This document shows positions 1 to 7,186 of a stretch of 11,795 nucleotides of DNA, in pieces. Position 1 is the first letter of the stretch. Each line of letters starts with the position of its first letter. The stretch comes from Eimeria necatrix (taxonomy: Eukaryota > Apicomplexa > Conoidasida > Eucoccidiorida > Eimeriidae): contig NW_013652098.1 in NCBI RefSeq assembly GCF_000499385.1, forward strand, positions 67,501 through 79,295, read 5' to 3'. Under the pieces are notes generated by a model, which was not told where the DNA came from, made no database searches, and worked only from the letters and a program-made list of their open reading frames with translations. The position numbers and the translations under genes are program-made.

Positions 1-754
1 GCGGGGGCGCGGCTCCGCGCGGCCGGCCTGCTGCAGCAGCAGGTCTTGCTGCTGCTGCTGCAGCGCAGCAAGCTGCTGCTGCTCCTCCCCCCGCAGCGGC
101 TGCTGCACCACCCGCAGCAGCACGCCGTCAACGCCCAGCAGCAGCGACAGCAGCTCCTCCAGCAGCAGCCGCTCCCTTGCTGCATGCGGCAGCAGCAGCC
201 AGTCTGCTGCTAGCTGCTGCTGCCCCCAGTTGACTGCAGCAGCGAAGTCGGGCTCGGGGCTGCTGCTGCTGCGCTGCAGCAGCAGCTCCTGCTGCTCCTC
301 CATGGGCAGCGGCGCCGCCGGCGGCACTGCAGCAGCAGCAGCAGCCAGCCCGTGCTGCTGCAGCACAGCAGCCACCGTGCTGCTGCCCCACACTTCTGCT
401 GCTGCTGCTGCAGCATCCCACGGGCTGGGGGCCAGCAGCGCAGCAGCAAATCGAGACAGCGGAAGGCCGCACTCTGGAAGTCCTGCTTTCTCTATGCGCC
501 AGCCGCAGTGTACGTACACCCCAGAAGCAGCAGCAGCAGCAGCTGCTGCTGCTGCTGCTGCTGCTGCTGCGGGATGCTCGGGCGGGGAGTCGAAAGAGAG
601 AGACCCCACGAGACAAACTCGGCGCTGCAGCAGCTGCTGCTGCTGCTGCAGCAACAGCTGCTGCGGCTTCACCAGCAGCTGCAGCGACAAGAACTCCTGC
701 GTCTTCTGGTTCAGCAGCACTAACTCTTCCCCTTGCTGCAGCAGCACATCCTCG

Positions 755-790
<36 letters not shown>

Positions 791-1165
791 AGCCGCTGCG
801 GCAACATATGGGCCGGCAGCATCGAGGGGCGCAGCAGCTTCCAGCGCAGGCGCGAGTCTGCTGCTGCTGCTGCTGCTGCTGCCGCTGCTGCTGCTGCAGA
901 TCCTGCTGCAGCAGGACATATCTGCTTCGCTACCACCGGCGTCCCAGGGCCCCACTCCTGCCGCGCATGCGGCCTCTTGCTGAGCTCTGCTGCTGCTGCT
1001 GCTGCTGCTGCAGGTTCTGCTGCAGCAGAGTATATGACCTTAGGTGTGGGGCCCTGGGGGCCCCCCGCCCCCAGCAGCCACAGAGCTGCTGCAGCTTCTC
1101 CCTGTGGGGGCCCCACAAAGGCGAGCAGCACTTCAGTGCCATGGCTGCAGCAGGAAGGGCCCTGT

Positions 1166-1204
<39 letters not shown>

Positions 1205-1300
1205 ATTGCTTTGTGGTACGCTGGGTAGGTGGGCAGCAGCAGCAGCTTGCTGCGGGGGCTGCTCGGGAACGGAGGGCTTGCAGACACGACGCATGGGGCC

Positions 1301-1335
<35 letters not shown>

Positions 1336-1365
1336 GGGTCTAGGCGTAAAGCCGCCAAGGCGACC

Positions 1366-1420
<55 letters not shown>

Positions 1421-1581
1421 TCCTCTACTGTGAGGTACTGGTGGCCTGCCCGCTGCACTGAGACCAAACCCACGGAGCAGTTCAGCAGCACAGGAGAGGC
1501 CAGCGGCTGCCGCGGCATTTGCTGCTGCTGCTGCAGCAGCTGCTGCCGCTGCAGCAGCTGCTGCTGTCGCGGCTGCTGCTG
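1..1581 (-). CDS. Gamma-tubulin complex protein-like (GCP/Spc97-Spc98 family), main exon, runs off left edge
   Basis: One minus-strand frame (codons starting at positions divisible by 3) stays open from a stop at about 1598 to base 1. Near its C-terminal end (about 200-80) it reads LPHAARERLLLEELLSLLLG then VDGVLLRVV. This resembles the GCP-family signature in which a short leader is followed by E-D-L-L-Y-V-L-x-G-V/I-D-G-R-Y, just before the gamma-tubulin ring complex N-terminal domain. GCPs build the microtubule-nucleating template at the apicomplexan spindle pole. The upstream 450 residues are conserved-looking islands (for example YPAYHKAI, GTEVLLAFVGPPQG, LVLLNQKTQEFLSL) separated by Ala, Gln and Ser runs coded by GCA, CAG and AGC. 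The start of this segment is taken as a CTGCAG acceptor at 1582; an ATG at 1518 is an alternative start. The domain itself lies beyond the window, so the family call is moderate and the paralogue (GCP2-like GVDG) is only a guess. Confidence 0.5.
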
Positions 1582-1637
1582 CTGCAGGTGCTGGAGTTAC
1601 TGGCTCAGCTAATGCTGCTATCGGCGAGGTCGCTAAC

Positions 1638-1666
1638 ACTGTAGTAGTGCTGGGCCTGATTCTCCC

Positions 1667-1703
<37 letters not shown>

Positions 1704-1871
1704 CCGCTGCTGCTGCTGCTGCTGTTGCTGTTGCTGTCGTCGTTGCCCTTGCTGCTGCTGCAGCAGCAGCAGCAGAAATTTTGCAGCAACAATACCTTGG
1801 GGCCTCCGCGGGCTCACAGGCTCCCCAGCAAACGCGGGAGAGGAGGGCCCCTGTATGCGGCTTGTACAGAT
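1638..1871 (-). CDS. Probable upstream exon of the GCP-like gene
   Basis: This is a minus-strand open frame bounded by TTTAG at 1876-1872, the end of a telomere-like array, and by a GTTAGC donor candidate at 1637. It reads ICTSRIQGPSSPAFAGEPV, continues through PRRPQGIVAAKF, then Gln-rich runs, and ends RENQAQHYYS. Both ends are phase 0 and would join the CTGCAG acceptor of the next exon at 1582 across a 56-base intron containing in-frame stops. The composition is protein-like outside the repeats. There is no family similarity I recognise. An alternative is that this is non-coding leader and that translation begins at the ATG at 1518. Confidence 0.35.
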
Positions 1872-2002
1872 CTAAACCCTAAACCCTAAACCCTAAACCC
1901 TAAACGCTAAAACCCTGAGCATTACACTCCAGACATAGGCCCCTGGTCAGTTAAAACTTGGAAGAGAAGAAGATAAACAACTTTTATTTCTTGCTCTTTT
2001 TA

Positions 2003-2039
<37 letters not shown>

Positions 2040-2392
2040 GGGCCCCCAAGGCCGAGGGGAGGTGGTGGTTGCTGGGTGGGGTTGTTGTTATCGCAGCAAG
2101 TAGCTGAAATAATAATCATTAAATATTCTTCTTTTAAAAGTGTTGAATTTAAAATGCTGCATTGATCATGGTGTGGCCTTCCTGCAGCAGCAGGAACAGC
2201 AACAGCAGCAGGAGCAGCAGGAGCAGCAGCAGCGGCAGCTGCTGCTGCCTGGCTGCTGCTGCTGCTGTTCTCCGGCAGATACCAGTATCTCTCGCGGCTA
2301 CTTTTTGAAATAAAATACTTTTTAAATTAATTTAAGTTTTTAATTTTACTGAACCTCCTGCTTCGCTGGGTACAACGGAGGTGTACAGACAC
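1872..2392 (-). other. Presumed intron of the GCP-like gene
   Basis: Stretch between the two candidate exons. It holds a telomere-like array at its 3' end (plus 1873-1917), a pure CAG run on the plus strand (2004-2038), a second CAG/CTG cluster (2183-2270) and AT-rich DNA around 2105-2160 and 2305-2350. No convincing coding segment was seen. Confidence 0.3.
1873..1917 (+). repeat. Telomere-like array (AAACCCT)n
   Basis: Five near-perfect CCCTAAA heptamers followed by degenerate copies (one has ACGCT for ACCCT). On the minus strand it reads TTTAGGG and its last TTTAG abuts the open frame starting at 1871. Confidence 0.95.
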
Positions 2393-2449
2393 CGCGCGCT
2401 TGGCTCTGTCGAGCTGCCGCTCTTCTGGGGTGTATCTCCACCTGCCCAT
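2393..2449 (-). CDS. Candidate first coding exon of the GCP-like gene
   Basis: A minus-strand ATG at 2449, in the context AAAAAATGG, opens a 19-codon segment, MGRWRYTPEERQLDRAKRA. It ends at a G|GTGTCT donor candidate (intron from 2392). The donor is phase 0, as is the TTTAG acceptor at 1872, so the two segments can be joined in frame. The charged, helix-like composition contrasts with the AT-rich DNA around it. No homologue is recognised and the exon is short, so chance remains a real possibility. Confidence 0.3.
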
Positions 2450-2515
2450 TTTTTCCACTTTGCCCGCACGCATTAATGTCTTTACTGTTTTGAATTCATT
2501 TACAATTTATTTAAT

Positions 2516-2516
2516 T

Positions 2517-2547
<31 letters not shown>
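2516..2547 (+). repeat. TTTA tetranucleotide microsatellite
   Basis: Uninterrupted TTTA units, roughly seven to eight, in an AT-rich setting. Confidence 0.95.
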
Positions 2548-2658
2548 GCATGAAACCAACTAAAGAGGCTCACAGGCAGCCTGGGCAGAGAGCTCTGTGC
2601 AAGGGAGCAAACAAATACAAATTGGATCTGTTCTGTCAGCCAGAAGTGAATAAAGAGT

Positions 2659-2762
2659 AAATTTAATTCTAAAAGTAATTAAAGTCTAAATTTAAACTTT
2701 GGTTTTATAAAAATTTAATTCTAAAAGTAATTAAAGTCTAAATTTAAACTTTGATTTATAAA
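2659..2762 (+). repeat. 52-bp tandem repeat, two copies
   Basis: Units start at 2659 and 2711, both beginning AAATTTAATTCTAAAAG. They are nearly identical until the last dozen bases (GGTTTTATAA versus GATTTATAAA). AT-rich and non-coding. Confidence 0.9.
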
Positions 2763-2878
2763 AAACATTTTAATTCCATTCAAGTTTTGCATTTTGCGGC
2801 AGTAGCAGCGCCTGCGCTGCTTCTGCACTCAAGGCGAGAGCTGCCTATACACCCAAATCAGCAGCGGCCAGAAGTAAA

Positions 2879-3060
2879 GCACTGCTGCTGCTGCTGCTGC
2901 TGCAGCCACAGCACTGCTGCTGCTGCTGCAGCCACAGCACTGCTGCTGCTGCTGCTGCAGCCACAGCACTGCTGCTGCTGCAGCCACGGCACTGCTGCTG
3001 CTGCTGCTGCAGCCACAGCACTGCTGCTGCTGCAGCCACAGTACTGCTGCTGCTGCAGCT
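2879..3060 (+). repeat. Compound minisatellite: (CTG)n inside CAGCCACAGCA units
   Basis: Seven consecutive units have the form GCACTG-(CTG)n-CAGCCACA, with n varying between units. The last units diverge (GTACTG, then CAGCTGCAG). Variation in n makes unit length vary by multiples of 3. Confidence 0.9.
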
Positions 3061-3427
3061 GCAGCCCCTGTGTGTTGCTGCAGCCACTGCAGGCCGCCCC
3101 AGGGCCCTTGCTGCTGCTGGTTAAGAAAACTTTGCTGCAGCAGAACCACAAGCAAAGCAGCAGCAGCAGCAAGGACACAGAAGCAGCGCCAATCGCAGGC
3201 CACGCAGCTGCTGCTTGTGTTGCTGCAGCAGCAGCAGCAGCTGCTGCTGCTGCTACCGCGTCTTACAGCGTTGTTCTTTAGCTGCTGCTGCACGCAGACT
3301 GCACCAGGAGATAACTAGAGCTGCTGCTGGTGTTGCTGCCAAAGGAGCAGCAATAGCGGCAGCAGCAACAGCAGCAGCAGCAACAGCAGCAGCAGCTGCT
3401 GCTGCTGCTCTGTGGCCCCTGAAAGAC

Positions 3428-3554
3428 TCAGTCGGATTCATAGGCCTCTCTCTCTTGCTGCTGCTGCTGCTGCTTCTTCCGTTTGTGCTTCTTGCGTTTC
3501 TTGCGGCGCTTTCTATCGTGAGAGTTTTCAGAGTCGCTGCTGCCTTCGCTGCCC

Positions 3555-3600
<46 letters not shown>

Positions 3601-3692
3601 CTTGCCCTGCTGCTGCTGCTCCAGCTAACGCATTGGACTCTTCTTCGTCGCTCTCAAAGTCGCGGGGGCGCTTCAGTAAATGAGTTGGTGGA

Positions 3693-3735
<43 letters not shown>

Positions 3736-4045
3736 CTTGGCTCTCCGATGCTGTAGCTGCTTCGGCTCCATTTGCTGCTGCTGCAGCTTCCTCCCCACCT
3801 TCTTCAGCTTCTGCTGCTTCGCCTCCATCTTCTGCTGCTGCGGGCACTTCGTCCCCATCAGCTGCTGCTGCTGCTGCGTCTCCATCTGCTGCTGCAGCAT
3901 CGGCCCCCTCTGCTGCTGCTGCTGCTGCTGCTGCTGCTTCTTCCCCATCTGCTGCTGCTGCTGCAGAGTCCGTGTCATCTTCGGGGTCCCGAGCAGCCAG
4001 CCGCAGCAGCCTGCGCGCTTTCTTCTTGCTGCTGGGGCGTTCCTC

Positions 4046-4088
<43 letters not shown>

Positions 4089-4868
4089 GCTGCTGCTGCT
4101 TCTGCGTCTTCGTCTGTTGCAGCATCTCCCTCCTGCTCCCTGTTGCTGCTGCGCTTCCGCTTCTTTTGCTTCTTTTTCTTTTTGCTGCTGCTGCTGCTGC
4201 TGCCTTTGCTTCTGCGGTGTCTCGGCAGCTCGTCATCTGCTTCGCTCAAAGCCCCTTCTATTGAGTCATCAATGAAGTTGTCAGTTTCTTTTTGCTTCCG
4301 CTTTTGCTGCTGCTGCTGCTGCTGCAGTCCTCTCCGCTGCTGCTGCTGCTGCTGCTGCTTCAGGTTCTCGGGGGCCGGCCGCAGCGGCAGCGAAGCAGCA
4401 ATTTGTTTGGCCTCTTCCGCCAGCTGCTGCTGCACCTCCCTCTCCTGCAGCAGCAGCTGTTCCTGCTGCATGCGCCGCTGCTCCTCCTGCTGCTGCTGCA
4501 GCAGCAGCTGCTGCTGCTGCCGCTGCTGCTGCTGCTCCCGCTGCTGCGTCAGCCACCGCAGCTCCAGTATTGGCATCATTCTATTTATATGATGCAGCAC
4601 TCTGTCTCTAGAAACTTGATGGGGCCCCCCTTGTGCATGCGCAGCAGGAACTTCTTCAATACCTTCTGGGGGCACCACCACAACTGTGGGGCCCCCCGGG
4701 GGCCCCCCTGGGGGCCCCCCTGGGGGCCCCCCTGGGGGCCCCCCCGGGGGGCCCCCTGGGGGGCCCCCGCTGAGCCCTGCTGCTGCTGCTGCTGCTGCTG
4801 CTGACTTTGCTGCTGCTGAGCCGGGTGGGGGCAGCGGCCGGCCGTCGCTGTTGTAGCAGAAGGGGAAA

Positions 4869-4901
<33 letters not shown>

Positions 4902-4969
4902 ACCAGGGGCTTCGGGCCCTCCTCTCCCCCCAATATAGACAATGGGCGGAACTCTGCACGCACCAAACC
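3428..4969 (-). CDS. CTR9: CTR9 C-terminal exon (PAF1 complex subunit)
   Basis: Last exon of the TPR scaffold of the PAF1 complex, which acts with RNA polymerase II during elongation. The TTTAG at 4974-4970 is taken as acceptor and the TGA is at 3430-3428. Order of segments: FRPLSILGG; an Ala run; FPFCYNSDGRPLPPPGS; a GGPP repeat coded by G/C-rich DNA; VSRDRVLHHINRMMPILE leading into a Gln/Glu/Arg coiled coil; NFIDDSIEGALSEADDELP; Lys/Arg clusters; acidic Ala-rich stretches; and a final KKRKKHKRKK run ending YESD. This matches the CTR9 family layout: a helix after the last TPR, a charged coiled coil with many E/Q/R, an F-x-D-D acidic motif, then alternating basic and acidic tail. It could be read as a separate gene, but its order and strand behind the TPR exons favour one gene. 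Confidence 0.7.
4688..4769 (+). repeat. GGGGGCCCCCC-type G/C minisatellite
   Basis: Alternating G and C runs of 4-7 bases, in units of about 12 bases. On the minus strand it encodes the GGPP repeat of the CTR9 C-terminal exon. Self-complementary, so able to form hairpins. A similar block ends the window at 11750-11795. Confidence 0.9.
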
Positions 4970-5021
4970 CTAAACCCTAAACCCTAAACCCTAAACCCTA
5001 AACCCTAAACCCTAAACCCTA
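4965..5021 (+). repeat. Telomere-like array (AAACCCT)n
   Basis: Eight CCCTAAA heptamers, almost perfect. It lies at the 3' end of the intron preceding the CTR9 C-terminal exon. On the minus strand it reads TTTAGGG. Confidence 0.95.
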
Positions 5022-5052
5022 GTCGTCAAGTGCCCAGAGAATTGATGCACAT

Positions 5053-5084
5053 TTGCGCGCGGCTTGAATTGCGCGCGGCTTGAA
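5053..5084 (+). repeat. 16-bp tandem duplication
   Basis: TTGCGCGCGGCTTGAA occurs twice, back to back, between a C-rich-strand and a G-rich-strand telomere-like array. Confidence 0.95.
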
Positions 5085-5085
5085 A

Positions 5086-5472
5086 AGGGTTTAGGGTTTA
5101 GAGCCGCTGCTCCCTGATGTGCTAGGGTTTAGGGTTTAGGGTTTCTAGCCTCCGCGCTTTACTTCCCTAGGGTTTAGGGTTTGCCGCCTGTGTCATTAAA
5201 GTCTATAAGCTTTAGTCTTAGGGTTTGCTGCTTGCGGCCTTCCGTGTTTTCGCGAGACTAGGGTTTAGTAGGGTTTAGGGTTTAGGGTTTGGCGAGTTGG
5301 ATTTCGAAGCTAGAGGGGTCAAAACGCGCGTCTAGGGTTTGCGGATTAGGGTTTAGGGTTTAGGGTTTGCCCAGTTTGGCCTGGAGCCTCAGGGGGGCGC
5401 TGAGAGCTTGGCTAGAAGGGCCGAAAGTGGCTGTAAGCGTTTAGGGTTTAGAATTTAGGGTTTAGGGTTTGG
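5086..5472 (+). repeat. Dispersed TTTAGGG clusters
   Basis: At least six short clusters of two to four TTTAGGG units (near 5087-5100, 5124-5143, 5169-5181, 5261-5290, 5346-5368 and 5440-5470), separated by unique DNA of 20-80 bases. The orientation is opposite to the array at 4965-5021. Confidence 0.9.
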
Positions 5473-5615
5473 CGAGTCGGTTTTTGAGGCTAGAGGGTTC
5501 AAAACACGCGTCTAGCCAAATCCCAAATCCCAAATCCCAAATCCCGAACGGGAGTTTGGCCTGGAGTCTGAGGGGAGCGCTGAGAGCTTGGCTAGAGGGG
5601 TCGAAAATAGCTTTT
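5281..5615 (+). repeat. Tandem duplication with exact 180-bp period
   Basis: Landmarks recur 180 bases apart: TTTAGGGTTTGGCGAGT (5281 and 5461), GTTTGGCCTGGAG (5374 and 5554) and TGAGAGCTTGGCTAGA (5401 and 5581). The copies differ by substitutions and by the block 5336-5372 versus 5516-5552. Confidence 0.9.
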
Positions 5616-5785
5616 ATTGTTTTGCTTCGGCGAGAAGAAAAGAGCAGCAATTCAGTGACGTGTTTCACGAGGTGTACGAACACCGCAGACTCCAGCTGCC
5701 CCCGAAGCCCCAGCGCTTTCGTTTGGAAGCAGTCGCACAGAAAGCCCTAGAAGCCGCAAACCACAAATTAGGGTTTAGGGTTTAG
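5588..5785 (+). other. Open frame of protein-like composition inside the CTR9 intron, opposite strand
   Basis: Plus-strand frame starting at the ATG at 5588. The stretch QQFSDVFHEVYEHRRLQLPP then KPQRFRLEAVAQKALEAANHK (about 5650-5765) has mixed, charged, helix-like composition without homopolymers, unlike the surrounding repeat DNA. It ends in a telomere-like array at 5768. I recognise no family. It might be an exon of a nested gene, a decayed gene fragment, or chance. Confidence 0.25.
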
Positions 5786-5797
5786 GGTTTAGGGTTT
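5768..5797 (+). repeat. Telomere-like array (TTTAGGG)n
   Basis: Four perfect TTTAGGG units directly after the open frame at 5588-5785. Confidence 0.95.
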
Positions 5798-5799
5798 GG

Positions 5800-6091
5800 T
5801 GTTTGGGGGCACTGAGGAGGGATAAGGAGGAAAGGGGAGCTTCGAGGGTTCAAATGGGGAGAAAGAAGAAATTTGAGGGTTTGGAGAAATAAAAAAAAAA
5901 CAAAAAGGGAAATTAAAGGGTTTAAAAGAAAAGAATTTAAAAAAGAATTAAAAAGAATTAAAAAGACAAAAAGACAAAAAGGAATTCAAAAAATTGAAAA
6001 GAAAAAACACGAAAAGCTGAATGACAAAAGGAGTTAGAGGGAGTTAATTAAAACAGCCACAACAAACAAGAAAGGGGAAAAAAGGGGTATC
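5800..6091 (+). repeat. Purine-rich low-complexity tract
   Basis: Strong A/G bias on the plus strand, with runs of A and units such as AAAAGAATTA and AGACAAAA repeated in tandem. In the CTR9 sense direction it is pyrimidine-rich. No gene seen. Confidence 0.85.
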
Positions 6092-6148
6092 AAACCCTAA
6101 ACCCTAAACCCTGAACCCTAAACCCTAAACCCTAAACCCTAAACCCTG
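6092..6148 (+). repeat. Telomere-like array (AAACCCT)n
   Basis: Eight CCCTAAA-type heptamers with one CCCTGAA variant, directly after the purine-rich tract. Confidence 0.95.
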
Positions 6149-6228
6149 AAGTCTGCACCAAGACAGAGGAACGCAAATCCCATAACCTGTGATGTCTGGC
6201 CATCCACGTTCTGCAGCCGTCTCTCGAT

Positions 6229-6288
6229 TTTAGGGTTTAGGGTTTGGGGTTTAGGGTTTAGGGTTTGGGGTTTAGGGTTTAGGGTTTA
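6229..6288 (+). repeat. Telomere-like higher-order array
   Basis: Heptamers follow the order TTTAGGG, TTTAGGG, TTTGGGG, twice, then TTTAGGG twice and a partial unit, giving a 21-base super-unit. On the minus strand this array starts immediately after the GT of the donor at 6289. Confidence 0.95.
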
Positions 6289-6289
6289 C

Positions 6290-6367
6290 AATGTTGTATA
6301 CGAAGCGGACGTCTCGCGGCCACCGCCTCTGGGCAATTTGCATCAGCTCAATGCCCGCCATGAAAAA
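6290..6367 (-). CDS. CTR9: CTR9 internal exon (26 codons)
   Basis: Bounded by GCGCTGCAG at 6368 and ATT|GTAAAC at 6289, phase 0 at both ends. It reads FFMAGIELMQIAQRRW then PRDVRFVYNI. The IELMQIAQRRW part resembles the CTR9 helix A-V-x-E-L-x-x-A-x-R-x-F that follows the last full TPR, and the next exon continues with the following conserved helix. Telomere-like arrays flank it on both sides, so it is a coding island in repeat DNA. The family match is short, hence moderate confidence. Confidence 0.5.
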
Positions 6368-6376
6368 CTGCAGCGC

Positions 6377-6425
6377 AAACCCTAAACCCTAAACCCTAAA
6401 CCCTAAACCCTAAACCCTAAACCCC
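6377..6425 (+). repeat. Telomere-like array (AAACCCT)n
   Basis: Seven CCCTAAA heptamers just upstream (minus-strand sense) of the exon at 6367. Confidence 0.95.
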
Positions 6426-6520
6426 AGGAGAAAGTCCCTTAGAATAAATTGACAGCAGCCCTTGGGATATCAATTAAGGAGCGTTTTGCTGCTGGACCCT
6501 CCCGCTGCATTTTGCTGCTG

Positions 6521-6588
6521 CACTCTTCGCCAGGGTTTCGGGTTTGGGGTGTACGTACACCCCAAACCCTAAACCCTAGCGAAGAGTG
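6521..6588. repeat. 68-bp near-perfect inverted repeat
   Basis: Arms 6521-6554 and 6555-6588 are reverse complements with two mismatches in 34. The centre is GTAC|GTAC with no loop. Each arm contains telomere-like heptamers, and the outer ends are CACTCTTCGC and its complement. Confidence 0.95.
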
Positions 6589-6604
6589 TTTGGGGTGTAC
6601 GTAC

Positions 6605-6694
6605 ACCGCAGTCATGAAAAAGCCGCCCTATGGCCAGGTAAACATCTCTTTCTGTGGGTAAGGCATCCATTGCTGACAAAAAATAAAATAAGGC
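6605..6694 (-). CDS. CTR9: Possible extra CTR9 exon
   Basis: A (CTG)n stretch ending CTGCAG at 6695 is followed by ALFYFLSAMDAL then PTERDVYLAIGRLFHDCG. A GTACGT donor follows at 6604, phase 0 at both ends, so it can be included or skipped without changing frame. It loosely resembles the CTR9 stretch A-x-R-Y-F-S-Y-L-S. However, the exon at 6367-6290 matches that stretch better, and codon third positions here are AT-richer than in the other exons. Confidence 0.35.
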
Positions 6695-6696
6695 CT

Positions 6697-6734
<38 letters not shown>

Positions 6735-6830
6735 GTGCGCCTGGCCGTTATTCCCAGCAGCAGCAGCCGCGGCGGCAGCAGCAGCAGCGACCCCAGCGGC
6801 CACCCCAGCACATTTCGCACACCAGAGGCT

Positions 6831-6863
<33 letters not shown>

Positions 6864-7141
6864 ATTCCTTCTATTCCCTTTCTAGCAGACGCAGCAGCCC
6901 ATCCGCAGCAGCAGCAACAGCAGCAGGACGCAGCAGCAACAAGAACCACATCTCGTCCGAGCAGCCGCAGCAACATCAGCAGCAGCCCAGCAGCAGCAGC
7001 AGCTGCCCCGCAGCAACCGCAGCAGAACACAGCGAGCGCAGCAGCAGCAGCAGCAGCAGCAAGCAGCGACCAGAGCAGCAGCAGCAGCAGCAACAGCCCA
7101 CAGCGGACGCAGCAGCAGCCACCGCCGCCGCAGCAGCAGCC

Positions 7142-7186
<45 letters not shown>

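Larger units (their letters stand above)
2450..3427. other. Intergenic region between CTR9 stop and GCP-like start
   Basis: About 980 bases with no convincing gene. Going rightward: a TTTA microsatellite, a 52-bp tandem repeat in AT-rich DNA, the CTG minisatellite and further CTG/CAG clusters to 3405. It should contain the CTR9 3' UTR (right part) and the promoter of the GCP-like gene (left part). I could not place a poly(A) signal or a promoter motif. Open frames here (for example plus 2751-3281) are mostly Cys, Leu or Ala runs from repeat translation. Confidence 0.5.
4970..6289 (-). other. CTR9 last intron, rich in telomere-like repeats
   Basis: About 1.3 kb between exons 6367-6290 and 4969-3428. 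It begins GTAAACCC and ends TTTAG, both phase 0. It contains almost no CAG tracts, but has telomere-like arrays in both orientations, a 16-bp tandem repeat, a 180-bp duplication, a plus-strand open frame at 5588-5785 and a purine-rich tract at 5800-6091. Confidence 0.55.

Noticed and set aside
230..1461. Plus-strand frames with poly-Leu and poly-Cys runs that look like membrane proteins
   Set aside because: They are CTG/TGC translations antisense to the GCP-like frame, which has the conserved islands.
2400..2660. Plus-strand 86-codon frame with a hydrophobic middle
   Set aside because: The hydrophobic part is translation of the TTTA microsatellite, and its start codon is not ATG.
2751..3281. 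Plus-strand and overlapping minus-strand frames over the CTG minisatellite
   Set aside because: They are mostly Cys, Leu or Ala runs with no conserved island; the repeat explains the openness.
3680..4804. Plus-strand Leu/Cys-rich frames resembling transmembrane proteins
   Set aside because: They are antisense to the CTR9 C-terminal exon, whose coiled-coil and acidic/basic tail pattern is far more convincing.
3428..4969. An independent gene starting at a codon near 4966
   Set aside because: The codon at 4966 is TTG, not ATG, and the content continues the CTR9 family order from the upstream exons.
4965..6425. A true chromosome end
   Set aside because: The arrays are short, interrupted, in both orientations and flanked by genes on both sides, so they are internal telomere-like repeats.
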